Position numbers and translations under genes: made by a program
The notes under the pieces: model-generated
The model's input: only the letters and a program-made list of their open reading frames with translations
Database searches by the model: none
What the model was told of the DNA's origin: nothing
DNA from: Prevotellaceae bacterium
GTDB taxonomy: Bacteria > Bacteroidota > Bacteroidia > Bacteroidales > Paludibacteraceae
DNA length: 15,645 nt
Direction of reading: 5' to 3'
Assembly (NCBI GenBank): GCA_031290375.1
Contig: JAITNR010000104.1
Coordinates: forward strand, 1 to 15,645
In this document: in pieces, positions 1 to 6,641 of the stretch
How the letters are laid out: each line of letters opens with the position of its first letter
Numbering within the stretch: the stretch's first letter is position 1

Positions 1-16
1 AAATTTGTACTTTTGT

Positions 17-91
17 GCATTGATTAATCTGTGTTTAAGATATCACAAAGATAATCAATGCGGCGGGATTTTGTATCCCGCTTTTTTTTTT
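17..91 (+). ncRNA. Candidate small structured RNA ending in an intrinsic terminator
   Basis: A -7-like box TACTTTTG sits at 8-15 and would start transcription near 18-23. A perfect 9-bp inverted repeat follows (17-25 GCATTGATT with 53-61 AATCAATGC). It can be extended inward by TCT/AGA and GTG/CAC pairs across small bulges. It runs into the terminator hairpin at 63-91. Together these make a compact unit of about 70 bases with no room for a gene, as expected of a small RNA. The -33 box would lie outside the window, and the segment could instead be the 3' end of an upstream transcript. I do not recognise an RNA family. Confidence 0.35.
63..91 (+). terminator. Rho-independent terminator
   Basis: A perfect 7-bp stem, GCGGGAT (63-69) with ATCCCGC (75-81), has a 5-base loop and is followed directly by ten T (82-91). 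This is a textbook intrinsic terminator on the plus strand. It ends whatever transcript enters from the left edge, or the candidate small RNA that starts near position 20. Confidence 0.85.
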
Positions 92-176
92 ATGAATGGT
101 TTAGCGGACAGTAGTGAAATAATATATAAATTTATACCTAAAAAACAAATCGTGTAAATTTGTTAAACTGTGATAA

Positions 177-213
177 TTTGGTGTTAAACTTTTGGCGATA
201 GTTTAACATCAAA
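177..213. repeat. 14-bp inverted repeat in an intergenic gap
   Basis: Bases 177-190 pair with 200-213 over 14 positions (TTTGGTGTTAAACT with AGTTTAACATCAAA, one G-T pair) around a 9-base loop. The core GTTAAAC also occurs at 162-168 in direct orientation. It could be an operator, a weak terminator (only TTTT follows) or a remnant of a palindromic repeat. In the rest of 92-406 I see only a tandem 12-mer (GGTTACAATTTA/T at 351-374) and no gene. Confidence 0.4.
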
Positions 214-406
214 TTTTAATTTTACTTAAACAACGCTTAAACGTCGATTAATAAAGGGCTTTGAAATATTAAACTGCTTTCAAAAAAGACTTTTTTATGG
301 GCTTTTGTCCGTCCGAAAATTATGCCGCATTTTTCAAAAAATAGGACAAAGGTTACAATTTAGGTTACAATTTTTTAACAATCATTAACGCTGTTTTTTT
401 GTATAT

Positions 407-721
407 TTAACTGTAACTCATTTCTACATTTCGGACAGCACGCATACAGGCATCAATAAACCAGTCTTCTATCTGTTTAGCGTCCATTTTTTGAAGTGAT
501 GTGTTTTGCGTATTAATGCCGCCTTTGTTAAAACTGTCAATATTGATCGTAATATTGCGGATTTGCTTTGCCGAACCTGTAACTTCACTAACGCTTTTAC
601 TTAATGAATTTCCACTATTGTCATTATTGTTTTCGTTATTACCATTGTTTGTGGTGATGGTTTTAATATTTTTTCCGCCATTGGTTGCCTGACTCCGCAA
701 GGCAGGAAAATTTTCTGCCAT
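407..721 (-). CDS. Small protein resembling the C-terminal tail of phage tape-measure proteins
   Basis: This 104-residue protein has three parts. Residues 1-22 are a polar N-terminus. Residues 23-40 are a low-complexity Asn-rich linker. The C-terminal part begins around residue 54 with RNITINIDSF and ends with an amphipathic segment around IEDWFIDACMRAVRNVE. In Bacteroidota prophages, tape-measure proteins often end with a 'K/R-x-ITINI ... EI ... RAV' pattern of this kind, so this may be a relic or captured tail of such a protein; that is a resemblance from memory. There is no signal peptide or membrane segment. A good promoter lies about 90 bases upstream (811-842), so it is probably transcribed. 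It has no phage genes beside it. It could also be an unrelated orphan small protein. Confidence 0.5.
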   Translation of the reverse strand: MAENFPALRSQATNGGKNIKTITTNNGNNENNNDNSGNSLSKSVSEVTGSAKQIRNITINIDSFNKGGINTQNTSLQKMDAKQIEDWFIDACMRAVRNVEMSYS

Positions 722-752
722 TTTTTTTGCAGTGTCGGTGGAGTTTTTATTA

Positions 753-791
753 GGACTTCGGCTCTGTATGAAAATGAATTATTAGAAGTCC
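753..791 (-). promoter_or_regulatory. Hairpin in the 5' leader of the 407-721 gene
   Basis: GGACTTC (753-759) and GAAGTCC (785-791) form a perfect 7-bp inverted repeat with a 25-base loop. It lies between the predicted start site (about 803-806) and the ATG at 721. Its place suggests a role in mRNA stability or translation, but the stem is short and the loop large. Confidence 0.3.
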
Positions 792-810
792 CCTATATAA
801 AAATCGGGTG

Positions 811-842
811 CAAAGGTAGGTGTTTTTTTGGGATTGTGCAAA
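811..842 (-). promoter_or_regulatory. Bacteroidota-type promoter for the 407-721 gene
   Basis: Read on the minus strand, a -33 TTTG (839-842) is separated by exactly 20 bases from a -7 TACCTTTG (811-818). This is the canonical arrangement for the primary sigma factor of this phylum. The flanking sequence, about 794-857, is nearly the same as 9051-9112, which also drives a small minus-strand ORF. Confidence 0.65.
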
Positions 843-957
843 TTTATTTTTTTTTACATAATTTCAGAATTGACATAATCAATGCAGCGTAATGTTACCC
901 AATTATTCATTATTAACATTGCTTCAAAAAAAGATTTGATTAGATAATTGCCTCTTT

Positions 958-985
958 TTTGTTACCGATAATTTGATTAATTTTG
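958..985 (+). promoter_or_regulatory. Predicted ispH promoter
   Basis: A -7 box TAATTTTG is at 978-985, with TTTG at 958-961 and a spacer of 16 bases, somewhat short. The predicted start site near 990-993 falls just before the first helix of the structured leader (999), which supports the assignment. Confidence 0.4.
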
Positions 986-998
986 TAAAAATTTAAAC

Positions 999-1095
999 TG
1001 CTTATCCGAAACAAGCAAGTAAGAGGGCTTTTGCATTGCTATTCCTATTGATTTATAACTATTTATAAAATCAACTTACTCGGAGTGGATAAGCA
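999..1095 (+). promoter_or_regulatory. Structured 5' leader of ispH with a three-way junction
   Basis: The helices nest. P1 is a perfect 9-bp pairing of TGCTTATCC (999-1007) with GGATAAGCA (1087-1095). P2 pairs AGTAAG (1018-1023) with CTTACT (1075-1080). Inside P2, a short helix AGGG/TTCCT-type (1024-1027 with 1043-1046) abuts P3, which is 11 bp with one bulge (1048-1058 with 1063-1074) and a 4-base loop. Only base 1047 is unpaired at the junction. The structure begins at the expected transcript start and ends 15 bases before the ATG. That fits a cis-regulatory RNA such as a riboswitch or protein-binding leader. I do not recognise the class. A MITE with inverted ends is the alternative. Confidence 0.5.
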
Positions 1096-1110
1096 ATAAA
1101 TTTAATTATA

Positions 1111-1986
1111 ATGATAATAGAAATAGACAGGCAGTCGGGTTTTTGCAATGGGGTTGTAAGGGCAATACAGAAAGCAGAACAGGAGCTTTCGCTTAATCAA
1201 CACCTGTATTGTCTTGGCGATATTGTTCATAATTCTGAAGAAGTTGAGAGACTCCGAAAAATAGGCTTGCAAACCATTGATAAACAGCAATTAGCATCTT
1301 TGCATGATGTTAAGGTTTTACTTCGGGCACACGGAGAACCTCCCGAAACCTATAAATTGGCTAAAAAAAACAACATAACCGTAATTGATGCTTCTTGCCG
1401 AGTAGTATTGGCTTTACAGCAAAAAATCAAGGTAGCACATGAGAGTTTTCCCGATGCGCAAATTGTGATTTTCGGCAAGAACGGACACGCTGAAGTGCTT
1501 GGTTTAGAAGGACAAACATCCTACACTGCAATAATAGTAGAAAACAATGATGACTTGCGAAAAATTGATTTTAGCAGGCAAATTTTTCTTTTTTCTCAAA
1601 CAACAATGTCGCTCGAAGGGTTTCAGCATATTGTAAATGAGATAAAAAAGCAACTTCAACCAAATGTTGATTTTAAGTATTTTGACACCATTTGTCGCCA
1701 GGTGGCAAACAGAATTTCTGAGATAAGAATTTTTGCCAAAAAATATGACATAATTCTCTTTGTGAGCGGAACAAACAGTTCCAACGGCAAGGTCTTGCTT
1801 AGTGTATGCAAATCGGAAAATCCGAAAACTTATATTATTTCATCAACAAAAAATATTGATTTTGAGCAGATTAAAGATGCCAAATCAATAGGAATATGCG
1901 GTGCCACCTCAACGCCTGCGTGGTTGATGGAGGAGGTAAAAAATTTTGTTGAAAAGGAATTGCGGATTAAATTTTCAAGCGAATAA
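1111..1986 (+). CDS. ispH: 4-hydroxy-3-methylbut-2-enyl diphosphate reductase
   Basis: IspH (LytB) catalyses the last step of the MEP isoprenoid pathway. It reductively dehydrates HMBPP to IPP and DMAPP with a [4Fe-4S] cluster in the cytosol. All three cluster cysteines are visible: C12 (GFCNGV), C96 (DASC) and C195 (DTIC). Substrate-binding signatures are present at H40 (VHN), H74 (RAHGEPP), H126-E128 (GHAEV), T164/T165 (SQTTMS), SSNG at 223-226 and the GATSTP motif near 264-269. Length 291 is normal for the short form. The usual DATCPLV reads DASCRVV here, a mild variation. The start follows a structured leader and has no Shine-Dalgarno sequence, as is usual in this phylum. The gene converges with sufS, stopping 12 bases from it, with no clear terminator between them. 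Confidence 0.96.
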   Translation: MIIEIDRQSGFCNGVVRAIQKAEQELSLNQHLYCLGDIVHNSEEVERLRKIGLQTIDKQQLASLHDVKVLLRAHGEPPETYKLAKKNNITVIDASCRVVLALQQKIKVAHESFPDAQIVIFGKNGHAEVLGLEGQTSYTAIIVENNDDLRKIDFSRQIFLFSQTTMSLEGFQHIVNEIKKQLQPNVDFKYFDTICRQVANRISEIRIFAKKYDIILFVSGTNSSNGKVLLSVCKSENPKTYIISSTKNIDFEQIKDAKSIGICGATSTPAWLMEEVKNFVEKELRIKFSSE

Positions 1987-1998
1987 GCTGTCCCTTTT

Positions 1999-3213
1999 TC
2001 ACCGCAAGATATCAACACACCTTTTCAGGTTTGAGATAAAAATGTCAATTTCTTCTGTGGTGTTGTACAGGGCAAAAGAGGCACGCGCCATTCCGTTCTG
2101 GTGGAAAAACTCCACAAGTGGCTGAGCACAATGATGCCCTGTGCGAATGGCAACACCTGTTTTGTCAAGCAAAGTGCCCAAGTCAAAATGATGTATTCCT
2201 TTGATATTAAACGAAATAACGCCACATTTTTGCTTTGCCTGTCCGTAGATTTGCAGGTCGGGGATTTGGGTCAGTTTGTACGTGACATATTTCAAGAGTT
2301 CATCCTCATGCTTGATAATTTCTTCAAAATTGGTGTTTTTCAGATAATTAAGGGCTGTTTCCAGTGCAACGGACGATATAAAATCGGGCGTTCCAGCCTC
2401 AAATTTGTATGGCAAAACGTTGTAGGTGGTTTTGTCAAAACTCACATTTTCAATCATTTCACCACCTCCCTGATAGGGACGGAATTTGTCAAGCCACTCC
2501 CTTTTGCCGAACAAAACTCCAATGCCTGTCGGAGCATACACCTTATGCCCCGAAAATGCGTAAAAATCGGCATCAAGCGATTGAATATCAATCTTTAAGT
2601 GTGCAACAGCCTGAGCACCATCCACCAACACAGGAACATTGTGATTGTGTGCAATTTCAACGATTTTCTTTATCGGATTAATTGTACCCAGTACATTGGA
2701 AACGTGAGCAACAGAAACAATTTTTGTTTTCCTTGAAAACAGTTTTTCGTACTGGTCAAGCAGAATATTGCCGTCAATATCAATGGGTATAACCTTGATT
2801 TCAAGTCCAAAACGCTCGGCTGCCAGCTGCCACGGCACAATGTTTGAGTGGTGTTCCATTTGCGAAACAAGAATTTCGTCTCCCACTTGGCAAAGTTCGG
2901 CAAAACATTGAGCTACAAGATTTATGCTCTCCGTTGTGCCTCGCGTAAAAATTATTCCATCCTTGTATGGCGCATTGACAAAGTCGGCAATGGTTGCCCG
3001 AGCCTGCTCGTGAGCCTCCGTTGCCATTTGGCTAAGGTAATGCACACCGCGATGAATATTAGCATTCTGCATTCTGTAAAGCGTTGATATTTTATCAATT
3101 ACGCAAGTCGGTTTTTGTGTTGTAGCCGCATTGTCAAAGTAAATCAACGGTTTTCCGTAAACAGTCTGCTCCAAGATTGGAAAATCTTGCCTTATGGTTT
3201 GAACATCAATCAT
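1999..3213 (-). CDS. sufS: Cysteine desulfurase, SufS type
   Basis: SufS is a PLP enzyme that removes sulfur from L-cysteine as a persulfide for Fe-S cluster assembly. The 404 residues match the family length. The internal-aldimine lysine is K224 (SGHK). H121 (MEHHSN) stacks on PLP, and D198 and Q201 (VDGAQ) contact the cofactor. The catalytic persulfide cysteine is C362 in RTGHHCAQP, the type II (SufS/CsdA) signature that separates it from IscS/NifS. The usual sufBCD partners are not adjacent; the gene stands alone here, 218 bases from the ppdK stop, with its own likely promoter (3236-3267). A desulfurase of other specificity (CsdA) is possible, but SufS is the normal call in Bacteroidota. 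Confidence 0.93.
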   Translation of the reverse strand: MIDVQTIRQDFPILEQTVYGKPLIYFDNAATTQKPTCVIDKISTLYRMQNANIHRGVHYLSQMATEAHEQARATIADFVNAPYKDGIIFTRGTTESINLVAQCFAELCQVGDEILVSQMEHHSNIVPWQLAAERFGLEIKVIPIDIDGNILLDQYEKLFSRKTKIVSVAHVSNVLGTINPIKKIVEIAHNHNVPVLVDGAQAVAHLKIDIQSLDADFYAFSGHKVYAPTGIGVLFGKREWLDKFRPYQGGGEMIENVSFDKTTYNVLPYKFEAGTPDFISSVALETALNYLKNTNFEEIIKHEDELLKYVTYKLTQIPDLQIYGQAKQKCGVISFNIKGIHHFDLGTLLDKTGVAIRTGHHCAQPLVEFFHQNGMARASFALYNTTEEIDIFISNLKRCVDILR

Positions 3214-3235
3214 TTTATCAATTTTTTATTTTTTG

Positions 3236-3267
3236 CTAAATTAATATTTTTTAAAGAAAAAAACAAA
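3236..3267 (-). promoter_or_regulatory. Predicted sufS promoter
   Basis: On the minus strand a TTTG (3264-3267) and a near-consensus -7 TAATTTAG (3236-3243, one mismatch to TAnnTTTG) are separated by 20 bases. The predicted leader is about 20 bases, short and AT-rich. Confidence 0.45.
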
Positions 3268-3334
3268 TAAATCTTTTTTTGAGGTGCTGTATTAATTGGG
3301 AGTTGAAAATTAATGACATTAACCCAAACACCAC

Positions 3335-3370
3335 AGGGGCGGAATGTGATATTACCAACATTTCGTCCCT
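3335..3370 (+). repeat. 12-bp hairpin between ppdK and sufS
   Basis: Bases 3335-3346 pair with 3359-3370 over 12 positions, two of them G-T pairs. On the plus strand the RNA would pair fully, while the minus-strand RNA would have two A-C mismatches, although both flanking genes read minus. The right arm, ending in a TTTCGTCCCT motif, resembles dispersed palindromic intergenic repeats seen in Bacteroidota. The rest of 3214-3431 holds the sufS promoter and otherwise nothing I can name. Confidence 0.4.
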
Positions 3371-3431
3371 AACAGAGCTGCACAATGCACAAAACCATGC
3401 CGTGTGAAGTATAAAATTTAACTCTCAATTA

Positions 3432-6170
3432 TCAACTTTCCTTCATCGCTGCCTGCGCTGCTGCCAAACGTGCTATTGGCACGCGGAAAGGCGAGCAGGA
3501 AACGTAATCTAATCCTTGTCTGTGGCAGAATTCTACCGACGAGGGTTCGCCGCCGTGTTCGCCGCAAATGCCGCATTTGAGTTCGGGACGGATTTCACGT
3601 CCTTTCTTTACAGCCATTGTAACCAACTGTCCTACACCGTTTTGGTCAAGTACTTGGAAGGGGTCGAATTTCAAAATTTTCTTTTCCAAATAAACGGGCA
3701 AGAAGGAGGCAATGTCGTCGCGGCTGTAACCGAAAGTCATTTGCGTAAGGTCGTTTGTACCGAAGGAGAAAAATTCTGCCGCGCTTGCAATGCGGTTAGC
3801 CGTGAGGGCAGCACGTGGAATTTCAATCATCGTACCTACCTTAAAATCAATGCTGTCGCCTGTTTCTTCAAAGAGCGTTTTGGCGGTAGCGCGGATAATT
3901 TTTTCCTGTTCCAAAAATTCGTACAGAATACCGGTAAGCGGCACCATAATTTCGGGAATGGCTACTACACCGCGTTTTTTCAAGTTCAACGCTGCGCCCA
4001 AAATTGCGCGGGTCTGCATTTCGGTAATTTCGGGATAAGTATTGCCCAAGCGGCAACCGCGGTGTCCGAGCATCGGATTTTGTTCGTGGAGCGAATCAAC
4101 GCGCTGTTTGATTACTTTCACATCAACGCCCATCGATTCAGCCATTTCCTGCTGACCTTTGGCATCGTGAGGAACAAATTCGTGGAGCGGCGGGTCGAGC
4201 AGGCGCACCGTAACGGGCAGCCCTTCCATCGCTTCAAAAATTCCTTCAAAGTCGGCTTGTTGATAAGGCAGCAGTTTTGCCAACGCTTTGCGGCGACCTT
4301 CAACATCTTCTGCCAAAATCATTTCGCGAATTGCCTTGATTTTTTCGCCTTCAAAAAACATGTGTTCCGTGCGGCAAAGTCCTATGCCTTTTGCACCAAA
4401 TTTTCTGGCAACAGCGGCATCGTGCGGCGTGTCGGCATTGGTGCGAACAGCCATACGGGCATATTTGTCAGCCAAAGCCATAATATCTTTAAAATCGTTG
4501 TCAAGTTCGGCTTCCTGAGTTGCTACCTGTCCTTCGTAAATATCTCCTGTTGAGCCGTTTAACGAAATAAAATCGCCTTCTTTCAAAGTGAGCGCACCAA
4601 CTTTCATTGTTTTAGCAACATAATCAATAACGAGTGCTCCTGCACCCGAAACGCAACATTTTCCCATTCCGCGAGCCACAACGGCAGCGTGCGAAGTCAT
4701 ACCGCCGCGAGCCGTCAAAATGCCCTGAGCAGCAGCCATACCCGCCAAATCTTCGGGCGAAGTTTCGATACGCACCATAATCACTTTTTCGCCTTTGGCA
4801 GCCCATTCAGCCGCATCATCGGCATTGAAAACGATTTTTCCAGTGGCAGCACCCGGCGAGGCAGCCAAACCTTTGGCAATCACATTTGCCGATTTCAAAG
4901 CAGATTTATCGAAAACAGGGTGAAGAAGTTCGTCGAGTTTGTTCGGTTCGAGGCGAAGAAGTGTGGTTTTTTCGTCAATTATTTCCTGACGGAGCAAATC
5001 CATCGCTATTTTAATCATAGCCGCACCGGTACGCTTGCCGTTACGAGTTTGCAAGAACCATAATTTACCTTCCTGAACGGTAAATTCCATATCCTGCATA
5101 TCTTTGTAGTGGTTTTCGAGTTTAGTTTGCAAAGAATCAAGTTCCCTGTAAATTTTGGGCATCGATTCTTCCATTGACGGATATTTTTCAAATCGGTCTT
5201 TTTCGGAAACGCCTGCAAGTTCAGCCCAACGCTGCGAGCCGAGTTTGGTAATTTGCTGCGGGGTACGGATACCTGCCACAACGTCTTCGCCCTGAGCGTT
5301 AATCAGATATTCGCCTACAAACTGGTCTTCGCCTGTTGCGGCATCGCGGCTGAAACAAACGCCTGTAGCCGAAGTATTTCCCATATTTCCGAAAACCATT
5401 GCCTGCACTGTTACGGCAGTTCCCCATTCGGCAGGAATACTTTCCATTTTACGATAAAGAATGGCGCGGTCGTTCATCCAAGAGTCGAACACGGCACAAA
5501 CAGCACCCCAAAGTTGCTCGTAACTGTCGTTCGGAAAATCTTTGCCTGTCTGCTTTTTAACGGCTGCCTTGAACAGTTTTACAAGTTCCTGCAAATCGGC
5601 AACTTCGAGTTCATTATCGAGTTTTACGCCTTTTTTCTCTTTAACATCTTCAATAATTTCTTCAAAAGGGTCAATGTCGTTTTTGTTTTCAGGTTTCATT
5701 CCCAGAACCACGTCTCCGTACATTTGTACAAAACGGCGGTAAGAGTCCCAAACAAAACGCGGATTGCCGGTTTTTTTGGTCAAACCTTCTACAACCGCGT
5801 CATTAAGCCCCAAATTCAAAATGGTGTCCATCATACCGGGCATCGAAGCACGCGCGCCTGAACGAACAGAAACCAAAAGCGGATTTTCTACATCACCAAA
5901 TTTGCTGTTCATCAATTTTTCCACAAGAGCGATTGCCTTTTCTACATCCGGTTTAAGAATTTTCACAACTTCTTCTTTTCCAATGGAATAATAGTCGTTG
6001 CAAGTATCGGTAGTGATAGTGAAACCGGGAGGCACCGGCACCCCGATAAGATTCATTTCGGCAAGATTTGCGCCCTTGCCTCCGAGCAGATTTTTCATTT
6101 CTGCCTTACCTTCGGCTTGTCCGTTGCCAAAAGTATAAACGCGTTTTACGTTAGTTGTCATAAGTGTCAT
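3432..6170 (-). CDS. ppdK: Pyruvate, phosphate dikinase
   Basis: PPDK interconverts pyruvate + ATP + Pi and PEP + AMP + PPi, in PPi-linked glycolysis or gluconeogenesis of anaerobes. Its 912 residues carry all domains in order. The N-terminal ATP-grasp domain includes KNLLGGKGANLAEM near 26-39 and the SVRSGARASMPGMMDT loop near 101-116. The swivelling phosphohistidine domain has H494 in GGMTSHAAVVARG. The C-terminal PEP/pyruvate TIM barrel has RLLDPPLHEF near 656-665, GHRGCRLG near 702-709 and the catalytic cysteine C869 in CGICGEHGG. It ends in the family tail ARLAAAQAAM. PEP synthase lacks the MPGMMDT and GICGEHGG context, so PPDK is secure. A second ATG three codons in (6161) could be the true start. 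No gene shares its operon; its leader is about 265 bases long. Confidence 0.97.
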   Translation of the reverse strand: MTLMTTNVKRVYTFGNGQAEGKAEMKNLLGGKGANLAEMNLIGVPVPPGFTITTDTCNDYYSIGKEEVVKILKPDVEKAIALVEKLMNSKFGDVENPLLVSVRSGARASMPGMMDTILNLGLNDAVVEGLTKKTGNPRFVWDSYRRFVQMYGDVVLGMKPENKNDIDPFEEIIEDVKEKKGVKLDNELEVADLQELVKLFKAAVKKQTGKDFPNDSYEQLWGAVCAVFDSWMNDRAILYRKMESIPAEWGTAVTVQAMVFGNMGNTSATGVCFSRDAATGEDQFVGEYLINAQGEDVVAGIRTPQQITKLGSQRWAELAGVSEKDRFEKYPSMEESMPKIYRELDSLQTKLENHYKDMQDMEFTVQEGKLWFLQTRNGKRTGAAMIKIAMDLLRQEIIDEKTTLLRLEPNKLDELLHPVFDKSALKSANVIAKGLAASPGAATGKIVFNADDAAEWAAKGEKVIMVRIETSPEDLAGMAAAQGILTARGGMTSHAAVVARGMGKCCVSGAGALVIDYVAKTMKVGALTLKEGDFISLNGSTGDIYEGQVATQEAELDNDFKDIMALADKYARMAVRTNADTPHDAAVARKFGAKGIGLCRTEHMFFEGEKIKAIREMILAEDVEGRRKALAKLLPYQQADFEGIFEAMEGLPVTVRLLDPPLHEFVPHDAKGQQEMAESMGVDVKVIKQRVDSLHEQNPMLGHRGCRLGNTYPEITEMQTRAILGAALNLKKRGVVAIPEIMVPLTGILYEFLEQEKIIRATAKTLFEETGDSIDFKVGTMIEIPRAALTANRIASAAEFFSFGTNDLTQMTFGYSRDDIASFLPVYLEKKILKFDPFQVLDQNGVGQLVTMAVKKGREIRPELKCGICGEHGGEPSSVEFCHRQGLDYVSCSPFRVPIARLAAAQAAMKES

Positions 6171-6280
6171 GATATTTAATATTAAAATTAATTTTTTATA
6201 TCAATTTGGTGTTTAGCAATGCAAAACTGATAACTTATAATAGATTTCAAAAAGATATTAGATAAAAGAAGAAAGATATA

Positions 6281-6352
6281 GATTAGAGACAAAAAGATGT
6301 TGCTTTTTCATTATCTATAAATTTTATTTGTTTTTGTCTATCTTCTCTAATC
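6281..6352 (-). promoter_or_regulatory. Long inverted repeat in the ppdK leader
   Basis: GATTAGAGA (6281-6289) pairs with TCTCTAATC (6344-6352). Adjacent CAAAAA (6290-6295) can pair with TTTTTG just inside, with an asymmetric bulge. It lies mid-way in the predicted ppdK leader (6171-6436). A role in mRNA stability is possible. The remaining leader is plain AT-rich sequence. Confidence 0.35.
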
Positions 6353-6443
6353 CAAAAATTCTTAATTTAAAAAATATTATAAATTATTTATTTTTCGTTA
6401 CTAAATATTGTCAGTTGTAAGTATCCTTACAAAAAACGGGGTG

Positions 6444-6451
6444 CAAAGGTA
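6444..6451 (-). promoter_or_regulatory. Predicted ppdK -7 element
   Basis: The minus strand reads TACCTTTGCACC, a perfect -7 box followed by the common GCAC context. No convincing -33 TTTG lies 19-21 bases upstream. It would give a leader of about 265 bases. Confidence 0.45.
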
Positions 6452-6606
6452 CAACTAATTTTTCAAATAAAAAAACAGGATTATTGGCTAAAACTTTTTT
6501 TGAGACGCCAACAAATTTTTTATAACCCCAAAAACCGAACAACCCCATCTCAAGATTGTCCGATTTTCGAGAAAAAATATTGCTTTGTCAGTATTTCCTG
6601 TAAGTG

Positions 6607-6641
6607 CTTTAAAGGCTACAAAGCCCTTATAGCCTTTAAGG
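6607..6641 (-). terminator. Hairpin overlapping the stop of the 604-residue gene
   Basis: Bases 6607-6618 pair with 6630-6641 over 12 positions (core AAAGGCTA/TAGCCTTT, one G-T pair) around an 11-base loop. The stop codon (6636-6638) lies in the stem. No T-run follows on the minus strand, so it is a stem-loop that could protect the 3' end rather than a proven terminator. Confidence 0.4.

Noticed and set aside
891..920. AATGTTA/TAACATT 7-bp inverted repeat upstream of ispH
   Set aside because: Short stem with a 16-base loop in very AT-rich DNA; not distinguishable from chance.
1111..3213. ispH and sufS as one Fe-S related operon
   Set aside because: They are convergent on opposite strands with separate promoters, so any link is functional at most, not transcriptional.
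3516..4553. Long open frame on the plus strand opposite ppdK (345 codons), with several others at 4689-5063 and 5253-5861
   Set aside because: They are antisense to a fully conserved PPDK, have Phe/Cys/His-rich compositions typical of shadow frames, and show no family motif.
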